DNA from: Gordionus sp. m RMFG-2023 | Taxonomy: Eukaryota; Nematomorpha; Gordioida; Chordodea; Parachordodidae | Direction of reading: 5' to 3' | DNA: 64,000 nucleotides | Assembly (NCBI RefSeq): GCF_954871325.1 | Contig: NC_088776.1 | Location: 62,582,954-62,646,953 of the forward strand | In this document: piece after piece, positions 1 through 11,949 of the stretch | How the letters are laid out: each line of letters begins with the position of its first letter | How positions within the stretch are numbered: the first letter of the stretch is position 1 | Notes under the pieces: generated by a model | Told to the model about the DNA's origin: nothing | The model's input: the letters and a program-made list of their open reading frames with translations, nothing else | Database searches by the model: none | Position numbers and translations under genes: made by a program

Positions 1-2084
1 AAATCTTTTTACATAATATTTTAAATGTACACCTTTATATATGAATTGTAGGATTAAATTAATAAGATGTTTACAAAACTTGATTATATTTAATGCCATT
101 ATTTAAAGCTTTAATATTATAAAACAATGATTATCATGGGAGAATATGATAAATTTTGGAATTTCTACATATATATCATATTATGATATAATTACTTTTA
201 TTTTAATTTTATGATTGAGTTTTTTAAACAAAATATTATGAAAGAATACATCTCTATGATTTAATATTCTATTAAAATTAATCATGTCTGTATAAAATTG
301 AACAAAAATATCATAAGAACTTTGGTAATTATCTGAATTAAATTATTTAAATTTTGTGAACCATTGTTGCCCGAAATTATTTTAAGCAAAAAAATATATA
401 TCTAAAATATTTATAAGGTTGATTTATTTTGAATAAGTCTATTGTTATATTTAAAAAAATTAATATAAATTATTAAATTTTGATTTGTTCATTGGATTAA
501 ATGAATCAAACCCCCTTTGATCTAATAAGTAACAAGTAACCTTTTGCATTATAAACACGGTGTTATTAATTAAATTTTTAAACAAACGAATATAGTTAGT
601 AACGACATTACTTTAGAGCTTAAAATCAAGTGTTGATTTATCTAATAAATTGATTTCCAACATTTTCATTATTGAACTTGACCCTAATATGCGAACGATA
701 TCATGTTTTTTTGCTTGCCAATTTTAAATATAAAAAAAGTATATTAAAATACAATCAGTTGACTTCTTTTAATATAAACCAAAATAAAGAGACAATTTTA
801 CAAAAAAATTTATAAGAAGAATTAATTTATTCATATTTTAAAAAATTTATTATTGTCCACAAACAATTTTTTGAGAGAATTTAAGTTATTTTACGTTTAA
901 AAAAATCTGTTAATGTTTTTTCGTTTTTTAAACTCTTAATTTATTTTGATTAAATATATTTATCAAAATTTCTTTAGAAATAGAGGATATAAGTAATATT
1001 ACTACTATTATAATAAATAATATAATCATTTTTATATACTTTAAACATTTTTTTTTAAATAATAATTTATTTCAACATTTTTTAAAAAAATTTTTATTTT
1101 GTGAAAAATATATTTTCAGAAATATTTGTAAAATAAATCTATAAATTTTAGACAATTGTTAGATAATACCTACATTGATAAGATTGGCGCATATTGCGTA
1201 ATTGCTAGGAAAAAATAGAACTTTTTAAAATGTTCTTTTAAAATATTTTTTTTACAATTATAGTTATCTAAGGGTAAGATCAATAATATTTTTTTTAAAT
1301 TTAGTACTTTATTTTAACAGATTATTCCCAGTATCTTGATTTATTTTTTAATAAATATATTTTAATCCCTATAACTTTAATTGTATTAACTTTATAATTT
1401 TAATTAATTTATGGTCATTATAAAATTTTTAAAGTTGACATAAAGTTTATTAGATTAGATAAATTTCAAATATTCATGGAAAAATTTTCTAAAAATCACA
1501 AAATAAATTTTTTTACACATACTGGAATACGTTTCCAGTAAATTTATTTTTTGGGGATTTAAAAATGCACACAAAAATGATTTCAACATAACGCTAAACA
1601 GATTATTAGATAAATTAATATATTATAAAAAAATTTTATTTATTACTATCATAATATACTCTATTCTTATTCATATTTTAAAACTAATTAAAGTAAATAT
1701 GTAATAGGAGATAATAATTGCTTCCGTCTTCCCCTTTTTCCAAGATTAATAATATTGAATATTATAATGGTCATGATAAAGATATCATAAATAATTACTT
1801 TATTCGTTAAATATTTTCTAATTATATAAAAGGCATATACCAAAGAAATCAAATTATCAATACCCATTATTGTCAATATACCATATATAATTTTTTATCT
1901 GGTGATGGATTCAATGGATTTCTTTATTTATTTGATTTTATAAAATTATTAATTAAATTTTTATTCCTATGTTAATATTCATTTAATAATCCATTTTATA
2001 TTACTGGGAAATTTATCAAAATCATTATATATTTTATTGCTATCAAAATAAAAATATTTTTTATAATTTAATATCAGATAGTGG

Positions 2085-2330
2085 CTCACGAATCTGCATT
2101 TCTAAAAAAATTAAATTCTAGTACTGTTGATATAGCCGAGAAAAAAAAATGTATTCTAAATTAACAAATTATTTTTTTTTTACAAAATGTTATCTCTTTT
2201 CTTGAACATATGTTGATCGGGAGTATTAATTAAAAAATTATAAGCTACAAAATAAGAGCCCTTACATCAAAACTCGAGGAATATGAAAAATATTCTAATC
2301 ACTTTCTTAAAATTTTTAATTTTTAGTCCA
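2085..2330 (+). pseudogene. LINE C-terminal relic, same family as 25265-26311
   Basis: This stretch aligns with the end of the LINE reading frame at 25265-26311: it keeps a block matching 'GTTGATATAGCCGAGAAAAA', a recognisable 'CTTGAACATATG' and 'AAGAGCCCTTACATC' in the same order and spacing. It is full of stops and small indels. It sits near the end of the block shared with the right-hand repeat copy, where 61025-61150 keeps a slightly different part of the same frame. The original repeat therefore probably held a LINE fragment before it was duplicated. Confidence 0.7.
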
Positions 2331-2442
2331 TAATTACGTTAAAATAAGTGTTTTTATTTATATTTTATTATAGAAATAGAGTAAGAAAGAAGGAAAGAAA
2401 GAAAAGAAAAGAAAAGAATGAAAGATTTAATTTCATATCAAT

Positions 2443-2826
2443 ATATGTCGTAATTTTTAAAGGGATCATGACTGTCCGGGATCTTCACCCGATTTAAAGG
2501 GATAACTAAAAAATTAGGGTTTTAAATTAAGGAATGATAATACGGGATTATTACGTTTTAATCGTGATAAAGAGGAATCTTATTTTAAAAGCGTTTTCCA
2601 CGAGTTTTGTTGCGTTTTTTAATTTTTAATTTTGTTGTTTTTGGCCTTATGATATTAAATATGTCTAGTATAGGTAATCAATCGATAGCTAATCAAAAGA
2701 TCTATATAATTGGAGGTCAATTTCTGCTCCATAATGGGCGGTCTAGTGGGTGGATGTGCGGGGAGAGGGGGGTCTTAAAAATATTTTTTAGAAATGGGTA
2801 TTAAATAAAAGCTAATTTTAATATGG
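2443..2826 (+). repeat. Rpt-A copy 1, outer flank of the left arm
   Basis: A block of about 380 bases starting 'ATATATGTCGTAATTTTTAAAG' in outline recurs at 8719-9028 and continues at 9434-9475. Shared words include 'CCGGGATCTTCAC', 'AAGCGTTTTCCACGAGTTT' and 'AATCGATAGCTAATCAAAAG'. It ends in a G-rich tail followed by 'GGTATTAAATAAAAG'. The two copies bracket the left arm of the inverted duplication in the same orientation. The short reading frame at 2607-2804 is not preserved in copy 2, so I do not call it a gene. Confidence 0.75.
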
Positions 2827-3301
2827 CTATTTTTGATAAGTAGTAATCTAAATATAAAGGTATTACATTATTATAAACTTAATTTTTTATAAAAGCGCTA
2901 AGGTATATAGTTCAAAGATATCCAGAAAGATTTAACTATAAATTCTAATCAAATACACTGTAAAGACTAAATATATAGATATATTTTAAATAAAATGATT
3001 AAAGATGTTCACACTTTCTTAAAAATTATCTTATCAATAATTTTTATAATATTCATTTCTATAAATTTACCGAGGATTTTCACATAAGAGTATGCTATTT
3101 GAGGCGAAGTCAAAAGGATCGGTCATATCAAATAGAAGTAAATATGGTAAGTGTTGAAATCACATTGAAATGTAATCTTGATTATACTAGTATTTTCGAT
3201 CTTGAAATATAATTCATCTATAAAATAAATTTATTTCTATCTTTCTTTATTAATTAATATTTATTATTTCATTTAATTTATTTTATTTATTTATAATATT
3301 A

Positions 3302-3459
3302 TTAAATTATCACTGTTTTCTCGTATTCCCAACTGTCAAAGTTAGCAGAGATCTTCATATGTATTGTATAAGGATGTTTTTGAACAAGTCCTTCAATAAT
3401 TGAATCGTTAATTTTGAATATTTTTGAATACCCTCTATCTTCTACCATTACATTTACAC
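3302..3459 (-). CDS. Terminal exon of small secreted-protein gene, left-arm copy
   Basis: On the minus strand, an acceptor AG at 3460-3461 opens a phase-1 exon that reads V-N-V-M-V-E-D-R-G-Y-S-K and on to T-V-I-I, then a TAA at 3302-3304, followed by AATAAA-like A/T-rich sequence. The right-arm copy (20169-20329) matches it almost base for base, and the one clear internal difference is silent (CTT versus CTG for Leu). It differs only at the last residue. This is much better conserved than the flanking intron, which supports a real exon. It joins to the exon at 5019-4896. I recognise no domain; the mature peptide has no cysteine pattern. Confidence 0.7.
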
Positions 3460-4895
3460 CTTTTAAAAATTTAATTTGTAAAGCTTTGTTAAAAATTTCA
3501 AATAATAATAAAGATTTTGAAATCTATCAATTTTATAAAATTTTTAAGATTTTTAGATTATTTCATAATTTATTTTTTCTTCTTTGTTTGCATAAAAAAT
3601 AAATTTATATATATATAAGTATAATTTTTAAAAAATTAAGAGTAGTTCAAAATATATGTTCATGAAAACAGGGTAGGTATTTTCGGGTAGCTATGATTTA
3701 CAAAATCAATTTGTTCTTAGACCCCTTCTGCCCAAAATAAGTATCAAAAAAATTAATTCTTGGATCCGGATCGTGATTATTACCAGTGCTTTTCTCATCT
3801 AACACCACAATTTAGAGGGATGATTAATAAAACATTTTAAAAATTCTTTAACTATTTATTTATTTTAAATTAATAAAGGCTATGATCCAGTCTAGAATGA
3901 TGCTCACAAACTAGTTCAGACAAAAGAATGGTGAAAGCATGGGTTCCATATTTTCAGTTTTTTTAAAAATAAATTAATTTCTTTCATATTAAAATATTAT
4001 AATACTAATACAATCGAAAGCATGCAAGATCTTAGTGGTTAAAATTTGTTAACCAAGGGATAGATGTTTACTGCTTGTGTAACTTAACAGAGTGTTTACT
4101 CTATATGTTTTATTTATAGGGGGTGGAGGTGAATATATGAAAAAATCTATTAGTTAATAATTTTTATATGCCAAACAATGTAATAAGCAATTAAACAGAC
4201 CTATCTAGATTAAAAAAATAATCCGGTCATTTATCATTTAAGGCCGTTATAATTGGACCGTTAACCGTCATTATCTAAAACCCTTTGGCGCTATTTTGTC
4301 TACTTTCCACCCCTCAGAATTTAGAGAGATGATTAACAATGAAGTCCCTATATATTTGTTTCATTTTCAATATACCAATAATTCTATTGTTAAAAGTATG
4401 AATAAATTATAAACAGATCATTGGTTGCATTTAATTTTAAAAAATATAAATTAATCGATATTATTTATGTTTTTCTAAATATGTTAAATATTTATGAGAA
4501 GAATTCTAAACATGTTGAAATACATTTACGATCTTATTTTTAATTCTATTTCGTAGAAAATCTAAAATTAAGTTATTCCGGACTATCATTACAGAATTAA
4601 AGATATATCATTATTCTAGAAAAACATACCGCCCACACTTTATATAAAATCAGTATACATTATGTAAAGCTCAAATTTTATTAAAATTCTAATTATAAAC
4701 TTGTTATTAAGATTAATAATTATAAGAGTACTATAGCTATTACGACGAATAATTTAATTATATGAGTGTAAGTAGATATTAAAATCTAAATGAAGAAGAA
4801 ATTGTTCATTGCAAATTTATATTGTACTTAGCCAAATAGAAGTATATAGTAAAGTCTATTTATTATGATATTGTGTTTATTTGTATAGCGCTTAC

Positions 4896-5019
4896 TTTTT
4901 AGTCCATCATATTTCATTTTCCACTCCATTTTTCCATGGCATGCCAATAAAATCAAATAGAGACTTATGACTATGACGTATATCTTTCTATTATCAAGCT
5001 TGAATGATATATTACTCAT
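4896..5019 (-). CDS. Signal-peptide exon of small secreted-protein gene, left-arm copy
   Basis: The minus-strand ATG at 5019 opens 41 codons plus one base before a good donor (GTAAGCGC). The N-terminus MSNISFKLDNRKI is followed by a hydrophobic run YVIVISLYLILLACHG that looks like a signal peptide with cleavage near ACHG, then a basic stretch KMEWKMKYDGLK. Splicing here leaves phase 1 and fits the phase-1 acceptor at 3461. The predicted protein is about 94 residues, with about 65 after the signal. The right-arm copy differs at a few residues (S/R, L/A, R/G, V/A, L/M) but keeps the frame, the donor and the hydrophobic core. Additional small exons inside the 1.4 kb intron cannot be excluded. 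Confidence 0.65.
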
Positions 5020-6219
5020 ATTATATATATTTATAAATTTAAAAAATTAATTTCTTTAAATAAATAATATAAATGGGTCAATAAATTGTTATTTTTTTAA
5101 ACAAAAAAAGGTAAACGTTATTATATAATAAACAAATGGGAGTTCAATAATTTTTTATAATACAAATATTTATCATATCTATTCGAGATCCGCAAAACCC
5201 GGCCTATAAGAATTTTTAAATCCGGCCCGTTAATATTGTTACCAGACCCGACAAGTTATATATTTAAAAAAATTTTACTCTGTCCCATTGAAATAGGATT
5301 GATACATAATTCTTTTAAAAAAATTAGATAGTTTCAGATAATTTTAAAACTATCAAATTTAGTGCTGAATTCCATAACTATATTTTTATAAAGTTAAAAA
5401 TCACATTTTTGTTATAAAAAATTGAGCTTATAAATGAAATATAATTTTTATCTTTTTTTAAAAATAAAATATGTATTCTTATTTCCACTGAGACTTTTAA
5501 GAACGTGGCCGAATTATAGAGTATTAAAAAGTAACTTTTGAATGTAACGGGGTTTTGTGTGCATGGATATCCACACTGAAGAATTATTTTAATTACATAA
5601 ATAAAGAAACTTGAAAATATAGAAGTTCAACATTATGATTTTTTTTAAATTATCTGAAAACTTAGATTATATTTTTAAATTAGTGTAATCCTGCTACCTA
5701 AATTTCTATATTATTAAATCTCAACAATTGTTTTTAAACTACTAATTAAATTGTTATATTTTATAACTATCAATATATTTATTTAATAACTACGAACTCT
5801 TTTCTAGAAATTAACCAGTCTTTTACTTGTAAATATTTATATTATCACTTTTAACCTCTCAACTTTCATAATATACTAAAATGTAAAATTTTTGTACTTT
5901 TAAGAGTTTAAATTACTAAAAAATATTTAAATAATTTTTGATTATCTACTTAAATATTTTTATAAAAAAATATGATTATAAAATTCTCAATTTTACATTA
6001 TCAATAACTATTAAAAAAAATTCTTCAAAATATTTATTTTATCTATCTTCTTCAAATACCTGTAAAGGTTATATTAATCTAAATCCTAAGGATTCAGCTA
6101 ATCCATTGGATAAATAATCGCTATCATTTCCAAAAGATATGGATCAAAATTATTTTTATAAAAAAAATCTCTAAGGACAATACAAATATTTTTTTTAACG
6201 AGAGCTTTTTTCTATAATA

Positions 6220-7181
<962 letters not shown>

Positions 7182-7259
7182 ATCTACACTTGTTACCAAT
7201 TTCTTAATTATGCAATTCAATTCTCGCTTAATACTCCAAACTAAAAGCATTCAGTTGAT

Positions 7260-8260
7260 AAACTTAGATTCCTTCTATTTTTGTCTAATTACTATTATGA
7301 CGTTATCAAGAAGACTGTACATATAATTAAGGAGAGGGGATGCGCTTTTGGTCTCATTATAAACCCTTACAAATACAAATTTCTGCAAATAAATTCCTAT
7401 TATTCGAATCTTAACACTTTTAAAAACCCTTTTTAAGAGAAACTTAAACATTTAGATACGCCTGCAGGCTAATTCACTACCAAATGCACCTTCTTCCATT
7501 CTACTCTTGATATCCTTCTTAAGCTTGATTATCGTCCTCATCTTCTAATAAATTGTCTTCAAAAAACTTCTTTCGCACCTCATCAATTGTGCTTTGCGTT
7601 CATCAACTCTTATATCTAAATTTCTCATCCTTCTTATGATTTGTGAAAAGTGAATTTGAGATTTAACCGAAAATATCTTGAGCATAAGATTATATTAAAC
7701 TGTATGGGCTCAGACCCTTACTAAAAAAAATGGTTGTTAGGGGTCAGATCTACTATTAATCTTGCTCTCACTAATTTATTTTGTGTCTATTTTTCAAACC
7801 ACCTGCATGCTCATCTCTAAAATAGATTTTTTTTTATAAGACGCTATATTGCTATAGAAAACCAATATCGTTATTTCCAATCCTTGTGACTAAGATGATT
7901 GGGATTAGCTCGCTGCATTGAAAATAATCTAGCATGCTACCAACCGAACGATTCATCCTCACTTGATTTCAATCTTCAGAACTCATTTTAATTTTCATTA
8001 AATAGGATAGTGAGTGACCTAATGGAATCAGCTTGATCTCGTGGAAAGGGATCAATTTATTGTTTGGGAAAATCACTTCTCAAAATTAATCTAAAAAGAT
8101 GGTGTTTTCAAATTAAATATACTAACTTAAGGTAAATCTGTTTTATTTTTTTTAACTTTCAGACAAGTCTAAAGACGTCTTTCTATGGCAGAGACTGGCT
8201 ACAAAGCAAACTACATCAGCTAAAATGACAGTCTTCTTTCTTGTGGGCTTTCTTAGATTT
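7260..8260. pseudogene. Degenerate, GC-richer stretch shared by both arms
   Basis: This stretch and its inverted partner (about 16670-17640) have a more coding-like base composition than their surroundings. In the right arm they show broken minus-strand frames, for example 17023-16769, with FDFNLQNSFQFLLNRIVSDL and IVWENQLSKLSNTWKS. The frames do not survive in the left arm and I cannot name a family. It most likely represents an old mobile-element gene that was already decayed when the inverted duplication formed. Confidence 0.35.
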
Positions 8261-8718
8261 ATCTTACTTATTTTCTTTCCTTTTTTTATACTTATTTCTT
8301 TGTTATTTTTTAGATTAAAATAATTTTAATAGTTAATAAAAAAATTGTTTCATAAAGATGTTATCTTTTGTATAATTTTATTTATATTATAATTAAATAA
8401 TATAAATATTTTTTATATATTCTTTTTGTATTTATTATATATGGTCAGGAAAAAAATAAGTATTATTTTTGTATATATTTAATTTTTTTAAGTAACGAGT
8501 AGCCCGTTGCTTTTAGGAAAAGTCGATAACGCACGTTCCTTTTTAAAAAAAAGTAACGAGTAACAGTTACAAGTTCCTTTTTCAGATGTAACGGTAAAGC
8601 GTTTTTTTTCGTGGTAACGTTTATAGCACTAATAATAACATTTGAATCATGGATAAAAAAATGAAATGTTTTATGATATATAATTTATTTTCCAAATATC
8701 TATCGCATTATATATATA

Positions 8719-9475
8719 TGTCGTAATTTTTAAAGAGATCATGACTATCCGGGATCTTCACGGGATTTAAAGGGATAACTAAAAAAATAGGGTTTTAAAT
8801 CACGTTTTAATCGTGATAAAAGGAATCTTATTTTAAAAGCGTTTTCCACGAGTTTCGCTACGTTTTTAATTTTCAATTTTGTTTTTTTTGGCCTTATGAT
8901 ATAAGATATGTCTAGTATAGGGTATCAATCGATAGCTAATCAAAAGATCTATTCGCATAATGGGCGGTGTAGGAGGTAGTTTTTTTTAAGGGGAGGGGAG
9001 TGTTAAAAATAATTTTTTTGGATATGGGCAGTGGCGTAGCTAGAAATTTCCTTAGAGGAGGTCCATACATATAAAAGCTGGGGGACTTCGCCCCCCAGAC
9101 CCCCTTTAACGGGCCTTCGGCCCTTTTGCCCGGGCTTCGGCCGGGTTTATCTTACAAATCATAACCATATCTTCGATAATATATATAATAAATATATTTT
9201 TTAAATGCATCAATAATATGTTATTATAATTTAGTAGATTATTCTCAATGACTTTATAATAATACTATCCAGAATAATTTCAATAGTAATATAATATCCT
9301 TCCACAAACATCAAAACCAAAAAAATATAATTCATATAAAATCACTTTTAAGTCTTTTGAACGTATAATTTAAAAAAAATTTTGCTCTGGGAGGGGTCCA
9401 AACCCAAAAACCACCCCCGTAGCTACGCCACTGGATATGGGTTATAAATAAAAGCTATATTTAATATGGTTTGAC
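8719..9475 (+). repeat. Rpt-A copy 2, interrupted by a hAT MITE
   Basis: This is the second copy of the block at 2443-2826, in the same orientation, immediately inside the left arm. It is split by the 405-bp MITE at 9029-9433 and resumes with 'GGGTTATAAATAAAAGC' and 'TTTAATATGG'. Further partial repeats of its tail (G-rich run, 'GATATGGGTATTAAATAAAAG') follow at 9515-9575 and 9605-9690. The tail is therefore present as about three head-to-tail degenerate copies. Confidence 0.75.
9029..9433. mobile_element. hAT-type MITE with exact 8-bp target duplication
   Basis: The ends are inverted repeats: CAGTGGCGTAGCTA at the left and TAGCTACGCCACTG at the right. The flanks are an exact 8-bp duplication, GATATGGG at 9021-9028 and 9434-9441, as expected for the hAT superfamily. 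It is 405 bp with no coding capacity. The GC-rich inner end carries the palindromic words 'GGGGGACTTCGCCCCCC', 'GGGCCTTCGGCCC' and 'CCGGGCTTCGGCCGGG'. A second copy at 45332-49335 is split by a larger hAT. The exact duplication and the clean split of Rpt-A show it inserted after Rpt-A was in place. Confidence 0.92.
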
Positions 9476-10110
9476 TGAAAATCTTTATTCTTGGTCTTGA
9501 TGGTTATGACTTGGTTTGGGAGGGGGGTGTAAAAAATAAATTTTTTGATATGGGTATTAAATAAAAGGTAATTAAAATATTTTTTTTATTTTAATAATGA
9601 TAATCACTATAGAGGGCGGGTTTAGGTCTTGGAGGGTGACGAATATTTTTTTCAACATAAAATATAGATATGGGTAACAAATAAAAATTCAATTAAATAT
9701 CTTTAGATAGAAAGTTATTTTTTGTCTTGATGGATGACTACCTGGTCCTCAACATATTAACAAAATGTCTAGTTGGAAAGAATTTACAGAAATAAAAGAG
9801 AATGAAGATAAAACAATTTTTTAAATCTTTTTTTCGGTTCCAATCCTGAACTTGAAAAATATATTTTGCAGTGTTCTATATTAGCACGATATTCCATAGC
9901 TATTTATTTAGTGTCGATATCTTTAGCGTGCAACATTTTTTTAAAAAGAGAGATAACGGTAGCTCGTTACTAAATAAATAGCAAAAATTATTATAATAAT
10001 TTTATAATTAATTCTAAAATCATAATATTTTTATTTTATTCTATTTTACAATTTAAATTTACATTCAAAAATATGCATTGTAAATATATTTTTCAAAAAA
10101 ATAAAATTTA
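9476..10110. other. Rpt-A tail repeats and AT-rich sequence
   Basis: Beyond the degenerate head-to-tail Rpt-A tail copies (to about 9700), there is a short motif 'GATAACGGTAGCTCGTTACT' (about 9950), resembling the 'AACGAGTAGCCCGTTGC' words in both inverted arms (about 8500 and 16420). I see no gene. Confidence 0.5.
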
Positions 10111-10215
10111 AATGTCCACAGTAGAGAATGATAATGAAAATAATTTTGGTAGAGTTCATATCGACAAAGGAATATCCCTTGAAATTGATGATGATATGGA
10201 ATTTCCTTTTCCTTA
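10111..10215 (+). CDS. Possible small acidic ORF, 34 aa
   Basis: An ATG after 'AAATTTAA' opens a frame M-S-T-V-E-N-D-N-E-N-N-F-G and continues to D-D-D-M-E-F-P-F-P before TAA. Its acidic, coding-like composition stands out from the AT-rich flanks. A further coding-like patch follows at about 10275-10332 (VTEVLSSKVAQLEKTFKG, ending at a GTAATA donor-like site). Together they could be exons of an undefined gene or remains of a transposon. I do not recognise them. Confidence 0.25.
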
Positions 10216-10349
10216 ATTCACAAATTATTTTAATCTCGATAAAATAAATTAACTCAGGATTTAAATTGCTGTAAGATGTGACAGAGGTTTTATCATCAAA
10301 AGTTGCTCAACTTGAGAAAACATTTAAAGGTAATATATCAAACAAAAAT

Positions 10350-10880
10350 AATCTTTAAAAAAAATTAGAGCATATAAAGTTTTTGAGTTAGATGAGTTTA
10401 TGTGATTTTATGGCCTAGTCTAAACATGCTATATTTCAACTGCCCATAAGATAGTGTGCTACATTTTTAAAAATATAGCGATAACGCGCCTTTATATTTT
10501 TGTAAAATAGCTGTAAAGCACGTATTAAATGCTTCCGTTTTTCTTATCTCCCTCTTTCTTCTTCTAAATTTTAAAATATTTCATTTTCAATTTTCAATAA
10601 TGTTCGTGATATTTCCATTTTATTTCATTTAATATAATGTTCATTATATAGTAAGATTTATTTTTTAAGAAATGATTAATGATAAAAATACTACAAACAA
10701 AAATTTCTTTCAATTTTTTTTTGGAAAAAAAATATTTTGTAGACCTTTTTCTTATAATAAAAGGAAAAGAAAAAAAATTTTTTATAAAAAGAAATAAAAA
10801 AGTTATGATTTAGAATTTTTTTTCTAGTTAATACTTAATTTCAAAATTCTTTTTTATATATTTATTATTCAAAATATTAA
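10350..10880. other. AT-rich, nothing assignable
   Basis: Homopolymer-rich A/T sequence with one motif, 'GCGATAACGCGCC' (about 10475), related to the inverted-arm 'taacg' words. No frame or repeat boundary could be supported. Confidence 0.4.
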
Positions 10881-10891
10881 TATTTTTAATA

Positions 10892-11170
10892 ATGCCCCAA
10901 TTAGTTTTACCTAAAAATCTTACTGAATATAATATTTTTAAACAAATTCTCACGACGAAAAATTATACAAATATTGATGGAATAGATGCCAAACTAAAAT
11001 CTAAAATTAAAGGACTTTTTTATTTAAAAAATAATACTATAATGTGTTCAAAGAAAAACAAGCCAATTATTATATTGTCCATATTGGGTGAAATATTTAA
11101 GACACATTACAATGATAAGAATCATACAGGTAAATGTTTATTGAATTACTCTTTATTTGCATTCGAATAA
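10892..11170 (+). CDS. Unassigned ORF, 92 aa, possibly an exon ending near 11130
   Basis: The frame begins MPQLVLPKNLTEYNIFKQIL and contains IDGIDAKLKSKIKGLFYLKN and then IMCSKKNKPIIIL, SILGEIFKTHYNDKNHTG. The coding-like part ends exactly at a good donor (ACAG/GTAAATG, about 11128), after which the frame reads low-complexity sequence. I therefore think the true exon stops there. The H-x(n)-H-T-G ending recalls the zinc-binding start of integrase-like domains, but that is only a resemblance. It may come from a decayed mobile element. There is no signal peptide. Confidence 0.35.
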   Translation: MPQLVLPKNLTEYNIFKQILTTKNYTNIDGIDAKLKSKIKGLFYLKNNTIMCSKKNKPIIILSILGEIFKTHYNDKNHTGKCLLNYSLFAFE

Positions 11171-11945
11171 TTTTGATTAAATAAATATTCACTAGTTTAT
11201 TATTAGCATAGTTGAAAAATAATCGAATATTATTTTATTTTTATATTGTAGTTTATTTGATGTTAGTTAAACCCGACCCAACCCGTCAAATTGTGATAAT
11301 TTTATTTCGGTTTATCTAAAATTTATTTTTCCATATGGGTTTTTTAACGAATTTAAATTTAATAAATGATATCAATTAGTAATCTGCTTCGGGATTAATA
11401 TTTTAAGCATGATCCATTTTTAAAAAAAAATTGTTAGGCTCTGCCCTATCCCCAGATTTTTCATATATTTGTACAGAAAAACGCAACCCCATATAAAAAT
11501 TTATGCCGGCTCTGTCCGAATTTATTTAAATAGAGAAAAAATTAATAATTTTTTAATTGTAAAAAATAAATTTACAAATAAAAATATTACGTCCTATTTC
11601 TTGCATGTTATATTAATTTATTTCATATAATTGAATAATAACAGCCCGACCCAGGCAGAATTTTTTTTTAAAACATTAGGCCCTACCCAGCCAGAAAGTG
11701 CAGGAGGACCATAAATTATGGATACTATTTTAATGTTAGATAATTTTGCAATTTTCATTTTAGATTATTTTACAATACATTTTTTAAGATTATTATAAAA
11801 TAATTTATCATTTTCTAATAATATACAAATAAATAAATTTTAAGTAAATAAATTTTAAGTAAATCTATTTTATATTTCTAATTTGATTTGGATTTTCTCA
11901 ATTATGTTGTGGTTAGGAATTTAAGGGAAAAATGGTTGCGTCGTA
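11171..11945. other. AT-rich with decayed hAT-end debris
   Basis: Patches such as 'AACCCGACCCAACCCG' (about 11268), 'GGCTCTGCCCTATCCCC' (11436) and 'CAGCCCGACCCAGGCAG' (11641) resemble the CCCGACCC-rich subterminal ends of the hAT at 42727-45197. No pair of ends with a target duplication could be matched. Confidence 0.4.
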
Positions 11946-11949
11946 TTAA

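Larger units (their letters stand above)
1..5800. repeat. Long dispersed repeat, copy 1 (direct copy of 59454-62900)
   Basis: From base 1 the sequence runs collinear with 59454 onward: shared blocks include 1-235 with 59454-59690, 725-2140 with 59695-61145, and 4058-5700 with 61145-62700. Copy 1 has about 490 bases (235-725) that copy 2 lacks, and copy 2 lacks the stretch equivalent to about 2340-4050. Since the window begins inside copy 1, its true left end is not visible. The overlap with the left arm of the inverted duplication (2826 onward) shows that the repeat and the arm share an origin. No transposase, LTR or clean terminal repeat is seen, so this may be a segmental duplication or a large non-autonomous element. 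Confidence 0.8.

Noticed and set aside
1688-1876. Minus-strand ORF of 62 codons in the long repeat
   Set aside because: The matching region near 60660-60840 has frame-changing indels, so the frame is not conserved.
2607-2804. Plus-strand ORF in Rpt-A
   Set aside because: Not open in the second Rpt-A copy; ends in the G-rich tail.
3414-3602. Plus-strand ORF opposite the terminal exon
   Set aside because: Shadow of the minus-strand exon and intron; the arm comparison favours the minus-strand reading.
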